A stretch of 64,000 bases of DNA. Origin: Onthophagus taurus. Taxonomy: Eukaryota > Arthropoda > Insecta > Coleoptera > Scarabaeidae. The position numbers and the translations under genes were made by a program. Shown here piece after piece: positions 12,000 to 26,100 of this stretch; position 1 is the first letter of the stretch, and each line of letters begins with the position of its first letter. Under the pieces are notes generated by a model. It made no database searches. It was not told the origin of the DNA and worked only from the letters and a program-made list of their open reading frames with translations. The DNA is taken from positions 35,841,001-35,905,000 of the forward strand of contig NC_091972.1 of assembly GCF_036711975.1 (NCBI RefSeq), in the 5' to 3' direction.

Positions 12000-14010
12000 G
12001 GTATTAATGTTCGTTCAGTAACAACATCCTCCAATCTCATCACAAGTTTTTCACACTTTTTCTACATTTGTCCGTTAAAGTTATCTTACTGCTATTATTT
12101 CTTTTGTTAAAATAAAATGGATTTCGATTAATAACCAATTCTTATTGAACCTCTTAATTTCAATTATATCAACATCATACTTTGTATCATTTATATTCAT
12201 TTATGAGATTAATTTTAAATTTCATTCTGATATTAATGTCAATCCATTTAGTAAAGATCACATTATTAATGCTATTTATAACTTCTATACCACATTAGAT
12301 ACAGATTAAACTGTAAAACTTTCATATAACTTGTTAAGTAATAATGGATAAAAACATAGTTTGAAGCCAAGAGAATGTCTGGTTTAAAAAAAATAATTTT
12401 GTAATAACATTTCTCTACATATATTTTGATTCTAAGCATCTTGATTAAAATAAAATATCTCCAGGCAATTGTACATCTTATCCTCAGCAATTTTCTCTTC
12501 TTCAATAGAAACTTCTTTACAAACACATTCTTCTCGCGAGGAGACCAGGTAAGAAAACGGTTTGAAAACCAGTCCTGGTCCGGCGCGAGCGAACCGTGGG
12601 TATCGTTATCCAATCAGTATTCTATAGTGATATATCGATACCCGGGTCTTGTGTACCACATCGTATACAACACCGAGCTACTACTAGATAAGTTGGACCA
12701 CTGACCTAGATTTTATTGTAAAATCACCTCAACACTACGTTTTACGATTTTTCTTAACTCGTATTTATGGTAGTTTCAGTTTCTACAGTTTGTACACTAT
12801 TTCTACAGCACATAAAACACCAAAATATTTCTTTTTCATTAACAATATAAATATAGATTTCCTGTATAAGCTTAACAAACAAAATTTGAAAAAACTTAAA
12901 GGTCTAATCACCTTTTAAATGTTTTAAGAGGCGATAAACTCGCCGTTCTAAAGAAACTAAAAGTGAAAGTACAATTTTGGATTGCGGATTTGTCAAAGAT
13001 AAAACGCCTTCGGTCTTCATACGTTATATAACGTACGGTAGATTTCTCTATAAGTCCATAGATGGGAAAATTGTATTTGCCAAGATGTCAGTTATGCGTT
13101 TACTAAATTAGGAAGATGGTATGATTGTATTGTGTCTACCTAAGCAGACGAAAAAGGAAAAGAAGAAGCTGGGAATTCCTTAACAAAGACTCGTAAAATT
13201 CCCGTATCCGAAACACCATCGAGCTTAAACATTTCGAATCATAACCTTTCAAATGGTGCATTGTGTAACGGCGATGAATTCAACTTCTTAATTTAACCCA
13301 ATCAAAAAACTTGTTCATTTTCAATTTCAAAGATTTCTTCACATAAATTACTCTAAATTAAATTAATTGAATTCTCCTAGTTAATTTAAAATTGAAAAAG
13401 CTTTTTGTTTAATTTAATTTCTTCTTCAAATCAAATATTTCATCAATCATCCAGAAATTACATCCATTAATTTTTGAAATTTCATTGTGTTATTGCAACT
13501 AATTTATAATTAACCCATAAAATTAGATTGATTGTTTTTTTGTTTGATACTCATGAGACCTTTTTCTTTTCCTAAAAACAATCATCTTTAAACCACGACC
13601 AACAATTAAATTTTGAAATTAAAACCACATCGTAATAACTTCCCTCCCCCTAAATTATTTTGAAATCGAATCGTTTAAATCGAAGATTTCAACATCTTCC
13701 AGAAGCGAAGTCGTCTTCATCACAATTCAAACAATAAACTCCTCATCTCAAAATAATTTCCGTAAGTATTTCGGTGAACGTTTCTGATCCTCTCAACGAA
13801 GCCCCGAAGAAGAAAACTTTCTACCGATACTTTTCTTCCCACACCGCGTGAAGTCGACCGGCTTCGTTCTCTCTTTCTCTTTCGTTGTGACTTCTTGTAT
13901 CCCCTCTGTACACAAAAGTAAAGAAGAGGAAGCTGATGCAGGTCTTCCTCTCATCATTTCTTGGAGGATTTGAGTCAGTTCTTAATGATTTGTCCACCGA
14001 AGAGCAACCT
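12000..14010. other. Intergenic interval upstream of the Q-rich gene
   Basis: No supported gene. At 12540-12590 GACCAGG pairs with CCTGGTC, and at 12595-12655 GGGTATCG pairs with CGATACCC, giving two adjacent hairpins in an otherwise AT-rich area, probably a transposon end. 13800-14010 is more GC-rich and is the likely promoter or 5' leader region of the downstream gene. Confidence 0.4.
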
Positions 14011-14015
14011 AATCG

Positions 14016-14023
14016 TGACGTCA
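14016..14023. promoter_or_regulatory. CRE-like TGACGTCA site
   Basis: A perfect palindromic cAMP-response-element core, followed directly by a half site (TGACG), lies 133 bp upstream of the proposed start codon at 14156. CREB/ATF family proteins bind this core. Position relative to the transcription start is unknown, so the regulatory role is an inference. Confidence 0.35.
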
Positions 14024-14155
14024 TGACGTGCTCGAGGTTTGAGTAGTTTTTGTGGTGATGAGTATAGTGTGAACAATTTTTTTGAATTATAATTATTTAT
14101 TACGTTTTTATTTTGATTGGAGTTTATTGAAATTTTGGGGTTTTGGTGGAGGAAA

Positions 14156-14182
14156 ATGCACCTGAAGATGCTGCTCAAAACT
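14156..14182 (+). CDS. Exon 1 of the Q-rich secreted protein (9 codons)
   Basis: ATG with GTAAGT donor directly after ACT at 14182. It encodes the first nine residues of the signal peptide. It was chosen because its phase-0 junction with the acceptor at 22061-22062 gives a continuous hydrophobic leader. A short signal-peptide exon before a long first intron is common in insect secreted cuticle proteins. Confidence 0.75.
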
Positions 14183-17100
14183 GTAAGTTTATTGCGGTTA
14201 AAACGTTTTGATTTCATGAGATTTTTTTCTGTTAATTAAATGGATAGTGTGTTAATTGAAGGTATTTAATGGATGAGGCGGAAAGAAGGTGTGAACTTTG
14301 CACTCTCATAAAAATAAGTGAAACTCTTATTAGTGAGAAACTTTCATTGAAGATTCATTTATATCCAACCGGAAAAAAATAGAATTTCTTTATTAATTTA
14401 TTGAGTTAATAATATAAATTGAATTAATAATAAAGATTTGATTTGGTTATGAAGTAGAATGATTTTATATAAAATTTAAATTGATTTCTATTGGATAGCT
14501 AATGTTTGAATAAATAAGAGTATTATAGAAAGTTGAATATTAAGAGAATTGTGTTAATTTTTTGCACAACCCAGTTAAAAATCTAAACGATGTCAGTGGA
14601 ATTTTGGATGAGTCAACAAAATAAATTGACACGAATTTGTGGAAATAACGCAAACTATCTATCTGAATTAAAGCTTAAAACCTCTATTTTAATAAGAGCT
14701 TTGCGTTATATAATGCTTAATGATTTAATTTTGATGAAAAGCATTTTTAAAGAACGATTGAATCGCTCTAATTATATTAATGAAAATAATGACACAAACT
14801 ATATCACATTTTAAAATTTTAAAGATATATTTTTAAGTACACTTTAATTATATATAGGTTACTAATTTAGTTTCAAAGAAAAAATAACTAAAGTAATTAT
14901 TCCATACAAAAGCACAACACTTTAGAATAATCGGGAATTTTTTTTTGAATTTTGGGAACTATAAATTTATTTATAATTCAAATTAAAATTTAAAATGTCT
15001 ATTTAAAAGATAAGCGTTAAGTATATTGTTGTTAACGATTTAATTTTGAAGAATAAGTTGTTTACACAAAAATATTAATGAAAATAATGACTCAAACTAT
15101 ATCACAAATTAAAGTCTTAAAAGTGTACTTGTAGGTGAACTTTAATTATATATAGGGTATTTATATAGTTTCAAAGTATCAAAGAACTCATACAAAAACA
15201 CGAAACTTTCAAAATATTTTTAAATGCATTTTTATAAAATGATTGCATTAAAAGTTGTATTTTAAGATAAAATTTTGGTTACAAAGATTCACAGAAAGTT
15301 GCATACGATATGCACCGCTATATGCCATATATTCCACGACATATGATACAACTTTTTAACCATTGTTGCTCTCATAACGTTTCCGCAGTCTTGAATAACG
15401 GAATTAGTGTCAGTCAAAGAGCAGTGAAGTGAGCGGAGCTTTAAGTAACCTTTCAAATAATTCTTTAGTGTGGTATTATTTTATTAAATGGATTATTTCG
15501 AATTCTATTTGAAAAATATTTTAATTAAAACGAATTAAAAATTGTTCAAACAATAATTGGGAAGATAACGTTGAATTCCATTTCTATATTGTTCACAGGG
15601 AAATTAAAAAATTAATAATTTTCAAAAATGTTTTGATAAAAATAATTACAGTCTCGAATGCAGAGTAAAATAGGCTTTCGAATGATGTCAATAAGGTACC
15701 GTGAAATAGGGTGAAATCGTGCCTCCTATGGTGAGAATGTGCCACACGGTTTTTTAATGTTCCGAATTCGTAGTAAATGCTGATACATCGACAATATCAT
15801 GTCCGAGGCGCCAAATTGAAAGTTATGTAAAAAAACCGTGTGGAAAATTCCTATTAATGGTACTAATTAAAAAAAATCTAGTTGGCACTGCATTTTGAAA
15901 AGTTTGACAGCTAAACAGTTGAAAATTATTTTCACAAAAGATTTTGTTTAGTCAAATTTCATGTTGATCGACAAGTACTTTTGGAAATATTAAGCCGGTT
16001 CCATACTTAATGACTTGTATATTCTTTATTGTTGATTATTTTCATTTTTAGTTAAGAATTTCTTTCATGACATTATTATTTATATATACATAGTCATACA
16101 TACAAGTCTGGACTTGCACGTTAATGCACATCGCGCTAGGCTTCTTCAGAACGCGCCTGTTCGTTAATGTTAAAGAATACTATTTGTCAAATACTATCAA
16201 ATCCGCCATTGCAATAGTTTTAGAGAAAAACAATTTGTTAGCCTTTATAAAAATTTATCAGTTATTATTCAAACACACCCAAATTAGTATAAATATATAG
16301 GACACAATACACATCGGAGAAAATGATGGATTTCTTGCGTGCTACTCAAAATTCAATTTCATACTTTCATAAAATGAAATTTTTATTTATGGGACTTTTA
16401 ATTATTATTTGTAATGTCATAGAGTTTTTAAAAGAAAATTGATTTGACTTTTAATTTTGCGTTTTACCTTTTTCACTCTTTTCTCGTCTAAACCATGTAA
16501 AACCGAAAGAATTTCGAATTCAACTCATAAATAGAAATAATTTGTCATAAAATAAGTTAGGTAATATTTCTGACAACGTTTAGACTTATTGATTCCACTT
16601 TAATAATTCATGAAAAATGGAAAACTTACATTATATATGTTCGATTATACAGTAAAAAGATTCGTTTTGAAAAATCTCTTAAAAGTTCTGACATCATCCT
16701 TCATTTTACTGGATGCATTTTAATAATATACATACTATTTCATAATGTATGTCATGATGTGATAGGTTGTACAAAAATTAAAAAAAAAAAGTCTATCAGC
16801 TTACCCTTTAAAATGCACCATTTTCGAGATACAGGGTGTTGAAATTTAATGAAATTTTTTGCGAATATCTCCGGAACCGTTTATCTTACAGAAAACAGCG
16901 TTTGTAAACATTTTCTACACATAATAGCTAAGTTTTGTGCGAGAAAAAATTTTTTTAAAGTTATAATTGGTGAAGATTTTGAAGGGGTAGTGGTTGTTTT
17001 TCTCCCCAACTTCTACGCCACTGAAAAAAGTACGGTTTTGAGAGCCCCATTTGAATCGTCAATGTTTTCTACACAAAAAAGATACTGTAGGTCATGAGCT

Positions 17101-20100
17101 CTAAAGTTGACCGTTTTCTAGAAAAATCAACTTTTATGTTGAAAAACATGGTCAATTTTTTAAATAACAATTTTATTTTACAATTAAACAAAATTTATGT
17201 AAACGTTACAACAAGTAACAAAAGCAAGCGTTAACTTCATATTTGCAAAATAAAAAAAATGAAAAAATGAAAAAATGATACAAAAGTTGTCTTTTCAAAA
17301 TTCTCCAAACCGTAAAGGTAACGCATTTCACACATTTCAGCATTTGTGTAAAAAATTGTATAATTTATTTTTAACAAGTAAGCCTTAAATTTTATAACAA
17401 AAGCTATCTCCTGTCAAAGTAACAATTAGTTTGCACCTGCAAAAAGTAAACTTATATTACAAAATTAAAAATGAATCACACAAACGCTGAAATGTGCGAA
17501 ATGCATTACCTTTACGGAAAAAAGGAAAGACATCCTGATCGCCCAGTACCACACCATAACTTGTTTCTACGCATTCACCAACGACTATGGGAAACCTTAA
17601 TGGAAGTTTTAAAAGGAATACTGCTGATAATGGGTGGCCTATGGAAGTTGCAAATCCCCAAGTAGAAGAGACTGTCCTCAACGAAATTGGTGAAAATCCG
17701 ACCACAAGTACCAGAAAAATTGCTCACAACTTAATCTCACTCGCCGGTTTGGAGAATTTTGAAAAAGCAACTTTTGTATCCCTACCATATCCAAAGAGTA
17801 CAAGCCTTATTGCCAACAGATTATCCGCCAAGATTGGCTTTTTGTACATGGATGCAAGACAAAATAGCTCAAAATCCTGAGTTTGAAGCCGAAGTTCTGT
17901 TTACCACATATGGGCAGAAGAAAATCCACATGAAATTGCAGAAGGCCATCATCAGCAACAATTTTCCGTAATTGTTTGGGCTGTCATCGTCGGTGATTAT
18001 TTGATAGGCCCACATTTTTTACCGAACAAATTAAACGATGCAGATTATCGACAATTTCTAAAAGAAGTACTGCCGGAACTGCTCGAAGATGTACCGCTTC
18101 AAGTAAAACAAAACATGTACTTTATGCATGATGGAGCTCCGGGCCACTTTAGTTTGCTTGCTCGCCAATACTTGGACAACGAATACCCAGACCGTTGGAT
18201 CGGTCAAGGAGGTCCGCACCCTTGGCCACCGCGATCTCCTGAACTTAATTGTTTAGATTTTTTTTGGGGCCATCTGAAAACCATAGTCTACCCTACTCCC
18301 GTTGAAAATGTTGACCAATTAAGAGAGCGCATTGTTGTATCTTGCGACATAATTCGGAACACTCCGGGAATTTTCTTGCGTGTTAGACAGTCAATGTGTA
18401 TGATTTGTAATTGTTTTTTTTAATTATGCAATTATGACGTTAACGTTTGCTTTTGTGACTTAAAAGCATAAGAAATTTCAAAAAACAGTAAAAATAAAAA
18501 CTACATCATGTTAAATGATCAACTGGATATGAAGTTTACACCGCTTTTTCAATGTCTAAGAAATATTTGATTTTGCTTTTTCATTTCGTTTACCTGTTTC
18601 TATCTTGGCATGTGTCTTTCATACAAGTTTTAAAGGTCGTCCATTTTAGTGTTATTTTATATATCGTTTGTGAAAAAACTTGTGTAGTTTTTGTCTTTTT
18701 ACAGTTTATTTATTTATATGTTGTATTTTAAAGTGTAATTTCATATTTTTAAAATGTATTTTATATGTCTGTTCTTTGTGATGTTAATTTTATTTTATTG
18801 ACCGTAAGTTCTATAAGAATTTTAATTTTTAATTATTAAAAGTAATTAATATATAATTGTAGATTCGGCTGAAGATGACAAAGTAAAACTAGTCGAAACC
18901 GGTTCCGTTAAAATAAATTGAATTTTGCAAGATAAGAAGTTATATTTATTTGTTTAATATTTTAATATTTAAACGAAACGTGCAACATGGATATCAACAG
19001 TTATAACAGTTATTCTAACGTTTTAGTAAAAATTTTTATTTCAAAAAATTGACTTTAACAAATTTTTTCCCGCAAAAAACTTAGCTGAAGTCCTGTGCAT
19101 ATATTATGAAACACCTGTATATATAAAATTGATAACTTGAGAAATGTTTTTAAAATTACCACCAATTATCAATTAAAGTATCTAATTTCCAATGACAAAG
19201 TAGGTACAATTCGAAATTTCTTAAAAGTTTCTATTTTTCATTTTAATAATTATTGCAGATTTTGAATTATACGAATTTTTATATAATATCATTCTTAATT
19301 ATCAAGTAAAGTACCCACTTTCAATGAAAAAGTGTGTTTTGAGATATCATTTTTATTAGTTAAGTTATGTATTTTTAAATTCTTTGATATAACATTGATA
19401 CATTTTAATAATTGGTGAAAAATCGATTGCTTAAAATACGATTATGAAATTTCCACCAATTATCAATAAAACTGTTTACTTTCCAGTGACTAATTCCGTT
19501 TTGAAAAATCGCTTTTAGTTATTGCAATAAAAAATTTAAAATTCATTGACATTTTTGACAACGTTCAATTTAACTAGCTCTGTTTTCATAATTTATGAAG
19601 AATCGATTACTTCGTAAACGATTATCAAATTACCATCAATTATCAATTAACGTATTTAATATGCAATGAAAAAGTTCGTTTAAAAAAACTACCTTTAGTT
19701 TTTCAGAAATAAATATTTAAACTCTTCGAAATTTCTTACAATTTTCTGTTTTTCTGGATTCATTTTAATAATTCGTGATAATCTGATTTCTCGGAATTTT
19801 GAAATATCACATTTATTTGCTGAGATACCAACTTTTTAAATCCATCGAAATTTCTGACAATTCATTTTTACTGGATTCATTTCAATAATACATGAAAAAT
19901 CAATTAATTGATAGATGTTTATAAAACTACCACCAATTATCCACTAAACTATCTAATTTTCAAGTTTGTTTTGAAAAATTAAGTACTTTTAGTTTTCTAG
20001 AAATTTCTGAATTTTTTTTTAATTTTCTGCATCCATTTTAATACTCGTAATTCGTGAAAAATCGATTTCTTTGAGTATGGTTAAAAATAAACTCTCTAAT

Positions 20101-23100
20101 TTTCAGTTAATTTTTCAGTTAAAATCTTGGTTTGAAAAATTCATCATCATCATCATTGTATGCGTCTTTTCTCGCAACCACACTCTATTTTCTTCTTTCC
20201 TGTGTAACCACCATGATCAATTGTCTAGTCGTCATCATCTTTTTCACGACATTCCTCTTCTATGCTTTCTGGAGGAATCCACCGCCTGATCTGTCATCTA
20301 TTCTCTTCTATTGTATTCAAATGCCATTCTATGTCAACCTTTTTTCCTAATCTGTTATTGCTGTCTCCGTATGCGTTTATTATTTCTATAATGACACTAT
20401 TTGTAATGTGATGGCGTCATATTTTTTTAAGATTCCCTAAATTTCAGAGCAATACAATGCAATAACTTTTATTATAGATTGGTATATTCTGCGTTCTATG
20501 CATTTCCTTATTGCTTTAGACCACCACAAGCTCTTCGCACACTCTCATTTGGCAGCCGCCCAAATTTCCCAAGCGTTTAGTAGCTGGGAAACTTTCTGAC
20601 ATAGTTTGATTTGATTTGACATAGTGTTTTTCTATAAATTGTCTCAAACAAAATAGGTTACCTGTGCATGGTAGCTGGTAGTTCTAAAATCACTTTGTTC
20701 TTCTATATCATTCCATTCATCTTCCATCTTTGTATGTAATACACGCCTGTAAAGCCGAACTGGTAGTCTTGTCAATCCTTTTTATGAATCCAGAGTTATG
20801 CATGCATGTTTCCACCCGTCTGGTATGTTTGATCTCCCTTTTAGGTAAAAAGACTGAAGCTTTATGTTTCTTCGCATTGTGTTTAGGGCTGTTTCTTCAC
20901 CACCGTCGTCTTCTGTTACGTTCATGTTTATCTTATATACATTTATGTGTTTTTTAAGTACATTCTGGAAATGTTTTATCCAATCGTCACTGTTTATGAG
21001 AGATAGATTAGTTTTTTCTTTTAAATTTTTCCTAGTGCTTGAGATAGTCTTCCAAGCTTCTCTCTTTCTACCCCCTCCCATCGATCTATCCACATACACA
21101 CGTCTGCTAAGCCACATATTGTCTTTCGTGTTACTCACCTCTATTTTTACTGCTTTTGTGGTGTATGCTTTTGCATTTGTCTTTAATAATTGGTTTTAGG
21201 TCTTCATTTATCCATTCGAATTCCATTCTGTTGGCTGCTTTATCCACCTTCCCAAGAGCCTTATACGTAGCTTCATGATCTTTTACTTTGATGTTGAGCA
21301 ATCTTTCCGCTAAGTGTAAGTTTGTGGAGGAATCATACGAAATCGTCTTGTAATAAGTCCATCTTATACTTTCGACTTGCTTGGTTGTCAAATTGGTTCT
21401 GCCCATAGGGATGCCTGTTGGCAGCCCTTGCGTAGCCGATCGCAGCTTAACTCATGATTCAACAAATATTTAAGAATTAAAAAAAATTGTTTGAAAAGTT
21501 TTTATTAAATCAAGTTTCAATTATACTAAAGAAAAATTCAAGAAACCTTTTAAGCTCTAATATCGTATAATTTAGTATTGAAATTATAACATTTACATGA
21601 AGTAACCGGCAATATAATATAATTAAACGATCAAGTAAAAGCGACGACGAAGACTTTCCACACAACTTAAAACAGAAACAATTATAATAACCAGCTGAAA
21701 TGACATCACGTACCCGGACTTTCTATACGAAAACCTCTCCCGCAAAAGACTTGCATACGGCCTGACCTTAATTTTGTTAAAAATAAACACGTTCACGTCC
21801 AAAGAACATTCGTCAATACGAATGACAAATAATATTCGCGACAATTTGTTATTTCCCCAGTTTTAATCAGAAACAGAAAGAAATCTCTAATTTTAAATCT
21901 AGAAAAATGTGAAACGTCTGTTCCAGTCGTGTAGCCTAATTCTTTTACATCCTAGAAACTTGTACCATTAAGCACAGTCCTCTTAGGGTATGACGTCTCT
22001 CTCTTTGATACATTCTGAGACGACTCTCTCTATTAAAAAGTTGTTCTTTTTTTGTTTTGCAGGCAATCGTCTGTTGCTTACTAGCAACCGCTTCGGCTGC
22101 GGAAGATAATAAAAAGAGGAAAGGGAAAAGGAATTTAGAGTATCTGACGCATCACCCACAGAACTATAGGTTGGAAAGAAGGATAGCTGTCGGTCCGAAT
22201 AGATTTTTTCCACAAAGAACATTGTATAGAAGACCTCAATCAGTACCCGCTCCACCCTACGCGGTCCCAATGGAACCATTAATGCAATATTCCCAAAGAG
22301 ATCCTTTGTATGATCCAAACTTAATAAACCATAGTGATGGGGGGAATGACTTACAAACTGATAATAATCATTTAGCTGAAAATATTTATGGTAAACACGT
22401 CATTGAGCGTCCTGTATATATAAAAGAACCTGAGCCTATTATTGAAATTATTATCAAAGAATCGAATGTGACTCTTCCACCACCTATTCAACCACCACCA
22501 ACACCTAAAAAGAAAGAACAAGTTCAAGTCTTTTATGTAAAATACAAAAAAAATCCTGGAGGTAAAGGAAAGGATAGTATTATATATGAAAAACCAATTC
22601 CGGCACTTTCACCTCACGTTGTTAAAGATGAAGAAGAAGTGGTTCATAAACCGGAACATTTACCTGACTTTGTTACATCAGCTCCTCCACCAAGCACAAC
22701 TTTAAGAGCGATAATTAAACCTGAATCGGAAACATTTCATGCTCACAAAGGAATTCATATCACATTTGGAGGAATTGAAGAAAAAAAAGAACACGATGAT
22801 GAAAATGAGGAGTCAGCACCTCAGCCTATTGTTTCACTTCCACAGGAACAGAGATCGTTTAGAACTGAAAGGCAAAGAATCCCACAACCTTACACACCTT
22901 TCGAACAACCGCCGCAATTTGGGAGAAGAATTCCGCAATTTTCTTCGCAACAAAATTCGTTCCATGGATTAAGTGGATCAGCAAACGGGCCACCAATTTC
23001 TTCAATCAGACACGTACAAGGAGGACCCAATCCAACACATAATCAAATTAATTTGCAAAATCGACCAATTAATCAACAAAATCATCCACAACCACCTCCA

Positions 23101-26100
23101 TTACATCCAGTTCTTCCTCCACAAAGTCCTCCTCATATAAGTTTTCGCCCACAATCTAATTTTAATCCAACACAAAATCAACAATCTCAAATTTCTCAAT
23201 CATCTCAAATTTCCCATTCCCAATCATCTCAAATTCCTCAAAATCAGCAATTACCTCATTCTCAACCTCATCAAATTCCAAGAACTCCACCGTTTACTCA
23301 ACAACTCCCGAATCATAACAGACCAGTTTTTCAAAATTATAACTATTTCAAACAACAATCCCAAGTAATAATTCCTCCCACAAATTTTAGACAACCAGTA
23401 CCTTATCAACCGTTCGATCAAGTTAGAGTACAAACTCCGACATTTCCTAAACCACATCCTCATTTTCCAATAAGACCACCAAATCAACCCCCCGTTAATT
23501 TTAATCAAAATTTTCCACCTCATATTAGCCAGTTTGAAAATGGTTTTGCTCAACAATTACCCGTTCCTCAAAATCAGATTAATTTTAATCCCGATGGAAA
23601 TAATAATCGTGAGCAATTCAATCAAGAGCAAGTTAAGAATCAAAAATTAGAATTTGGACCCCAATTTGGGCAACAATTTGGTCCGAATCAAGATGATTTG
23701 AAACAACAACAAAGTAAGCAGCAAGAAGATGAGTTTAGGAAACAACAAGAATTTAGAAAACAACAAGAGTTGCAACAATTCCAGCAACAACAATTACAAC
23801 ATCAACAGATTCAAAATCAACAAATTCAAAATCATCAACAAAATCAAAATCAACAACAATTTAGGGAAGAACCAAATAATCAATTTAGAGATCAAAATCA
23901 ACATCATCAACAAAATGAATTTAACAAAGATGCAAATCAGAATCAACATATAATTCCACCAGGTGGTGAATTAATCCATTCTTTGCCAAAATACGAACAA
24001 CATTATCAAGTTAACCCAAATGGTCAACATCAAAAAATTCAATTTACCGAGAATCAAAATATTCAACAAAATCAACCCCCTCAAAGTCTTCCGTTACAAT
24101 CTGCTTCGACCCAGTCTCAAACTCAACAAAACTTTTTAAACCGCGAACAACACAGACAAAGACTCCAACAACAATTTCAACAATCAACGTATCAAAACGA
24201 TAACAAAGGTAAACCTACGGATGTTGATACAAAACAAAACGAACAGTTTTTAAGACAATTTCAACAATCAACGTATCAAAACGATAATAAAGGTAAACCT
24301 GTGGATGTTGATACAAAACAAAACGAACAGTTTTTAAGACAATTTCAACATCAACACCAACAACTACCTCAATTAGCTCAGCGTCAACGACCGCAATTTG
24401 ATTCGTTGAACTTTGATTCTCAACAAAGTCAACAATCATTTGCTGAACAACAATTCCAAGAATTACTTGCTAATCATCCTCGAGGACCAACATTGTTAGA
24501 TCCACCAAGTACGACGACTCAAAGAATTAGATATCAATCAACGACAGCTTCACCTAAATCTCCAACAACGACCGAATCCACAACAACAACTAAAGACCCA
24601 AAAGTTCTTAATTTACAACTTCCTGATGAGGTTCCCGATGATTTACGTCAACAATTGTTGTCGTCAGGAATTTTAAATAACGCGGATATCTCTGTTTTGG
24701 ATTATGATAAAGTTGGTGATATCCCACTTTCCGCACTCCCACCTGATCAACTTGCAAACTTTTATGGTGCTGGGGGAGCCGCTCAATTAGCGTCGGGAAG
24801 TGCTCCGGTTCCATCAATCGTAGCACCTCCGAAATCAATTTCTACTAAAAAAATCGATGATCAAGAATCAGATCAAGAAGTTGCAGCTTCGAGCAATGAA
24901 GAGGTTAAAGTACCGGCCGTTGAAATGAAAGTTGTTCGATACGATCCGGAGAGTTCGGAGGGAAAGGAAGTGCCGAAAAAGTATATTAAAGATGATGCAA
25001 AAACGACCGAACCGGTTACGTTGAATGAATCTTACAACCGATATCTTCCGTTGAAGGTTAATGGGGCGCAATTTCCAATTCCTGATATCCCGGAATTGAA
25101 AGGGAAGAAAATTAGTAGTGTAGTCGTTTTGGCTCCGGTCGATTATGAATTTGAAAAACGAAAGGTTAAAAGAGCTGCTGAGTTGGAAGGGTTACAGTTT
25201 CCGAAAGAATCGCCTTTGAAGAGATTATTGGACGATCCTTCTAAAGAAAATTATATCCGATTTTTGGAGAATGAGAATAAAACGTCGGCAAATCATCAAG
25301 CTGTTATATTGCTAGTAACTGAGTAAGTTTTAATTTTTAATTTTATAATTGGTAATTAGATTTTATTGTAATTTCAGTTTTTCGTAAAATTTAATGGTAT
25401 TATTGTAGTTTTTATATTTAAAGCTATTTTCTAGATGATATCAAAAATGGCTGTTTGTTATCAAAATCAACTTTTACTCATTTAAATAGTTTTATTCCTA
25501 ATAGAGATATCATCGTAGAAACCATAATTAATTAATTAATTTTAGGTACCAAATTAGCAAACAAATCAGCTTGTGTTCTTATTTGTGGTCTACCTTTTTG
25601 TCATAAGTATTTTTAACTTCTTCATAATTTGGCACGAATACAAAAATATCGTCGAGTTATCTGACACAGACATTTGCTTTTTATGATTAGAAATTGAATG
25701 TAATACTCCTGAATTCAGCACCATTTAGCAATATAAAATAGTTTTTATCTGACGCCCAATGTTGTATGGACTAATAAAACTGGAAATAATTGAGTTACAA
25801 GAAGATGTTGCTTTAAAGAACATTTATAGTTAAATTCCAAAAACTCTTTGGAGTGACTAATTTTGAACTAAAAATGTGTGTAAAAAGTATATTGGAGTAT
25901 TGTGCACCATGACTTCACTTATATGTGTAAAGCAGGCAAATCCTTGACATCTCACGAATATGACCCCAAATTTGAAACAGGTTGTTCTAAACATACCTGC
26001 CGTATCATGCAGTAGTTATGTGACTCATTTATGTGACTTTCCTATCATATCATCTATCTCTATCTTCTAATCTTAATTTCTTCAAGTTCAGATTGAATGA

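Noticed and set aside
12272..12704. Overlapping open frames on both strands (113 and 92 codons)
   Set aside because: They mirror each other over a hairpin-rich segment, have no recognisable motif and no exon borders.
22739..25071. Several open frames of 67-101 codons inside the Q-rich exon
   Set aside because: They are out-of-frame shadows of the CAA/AAT-rich coding sequence.
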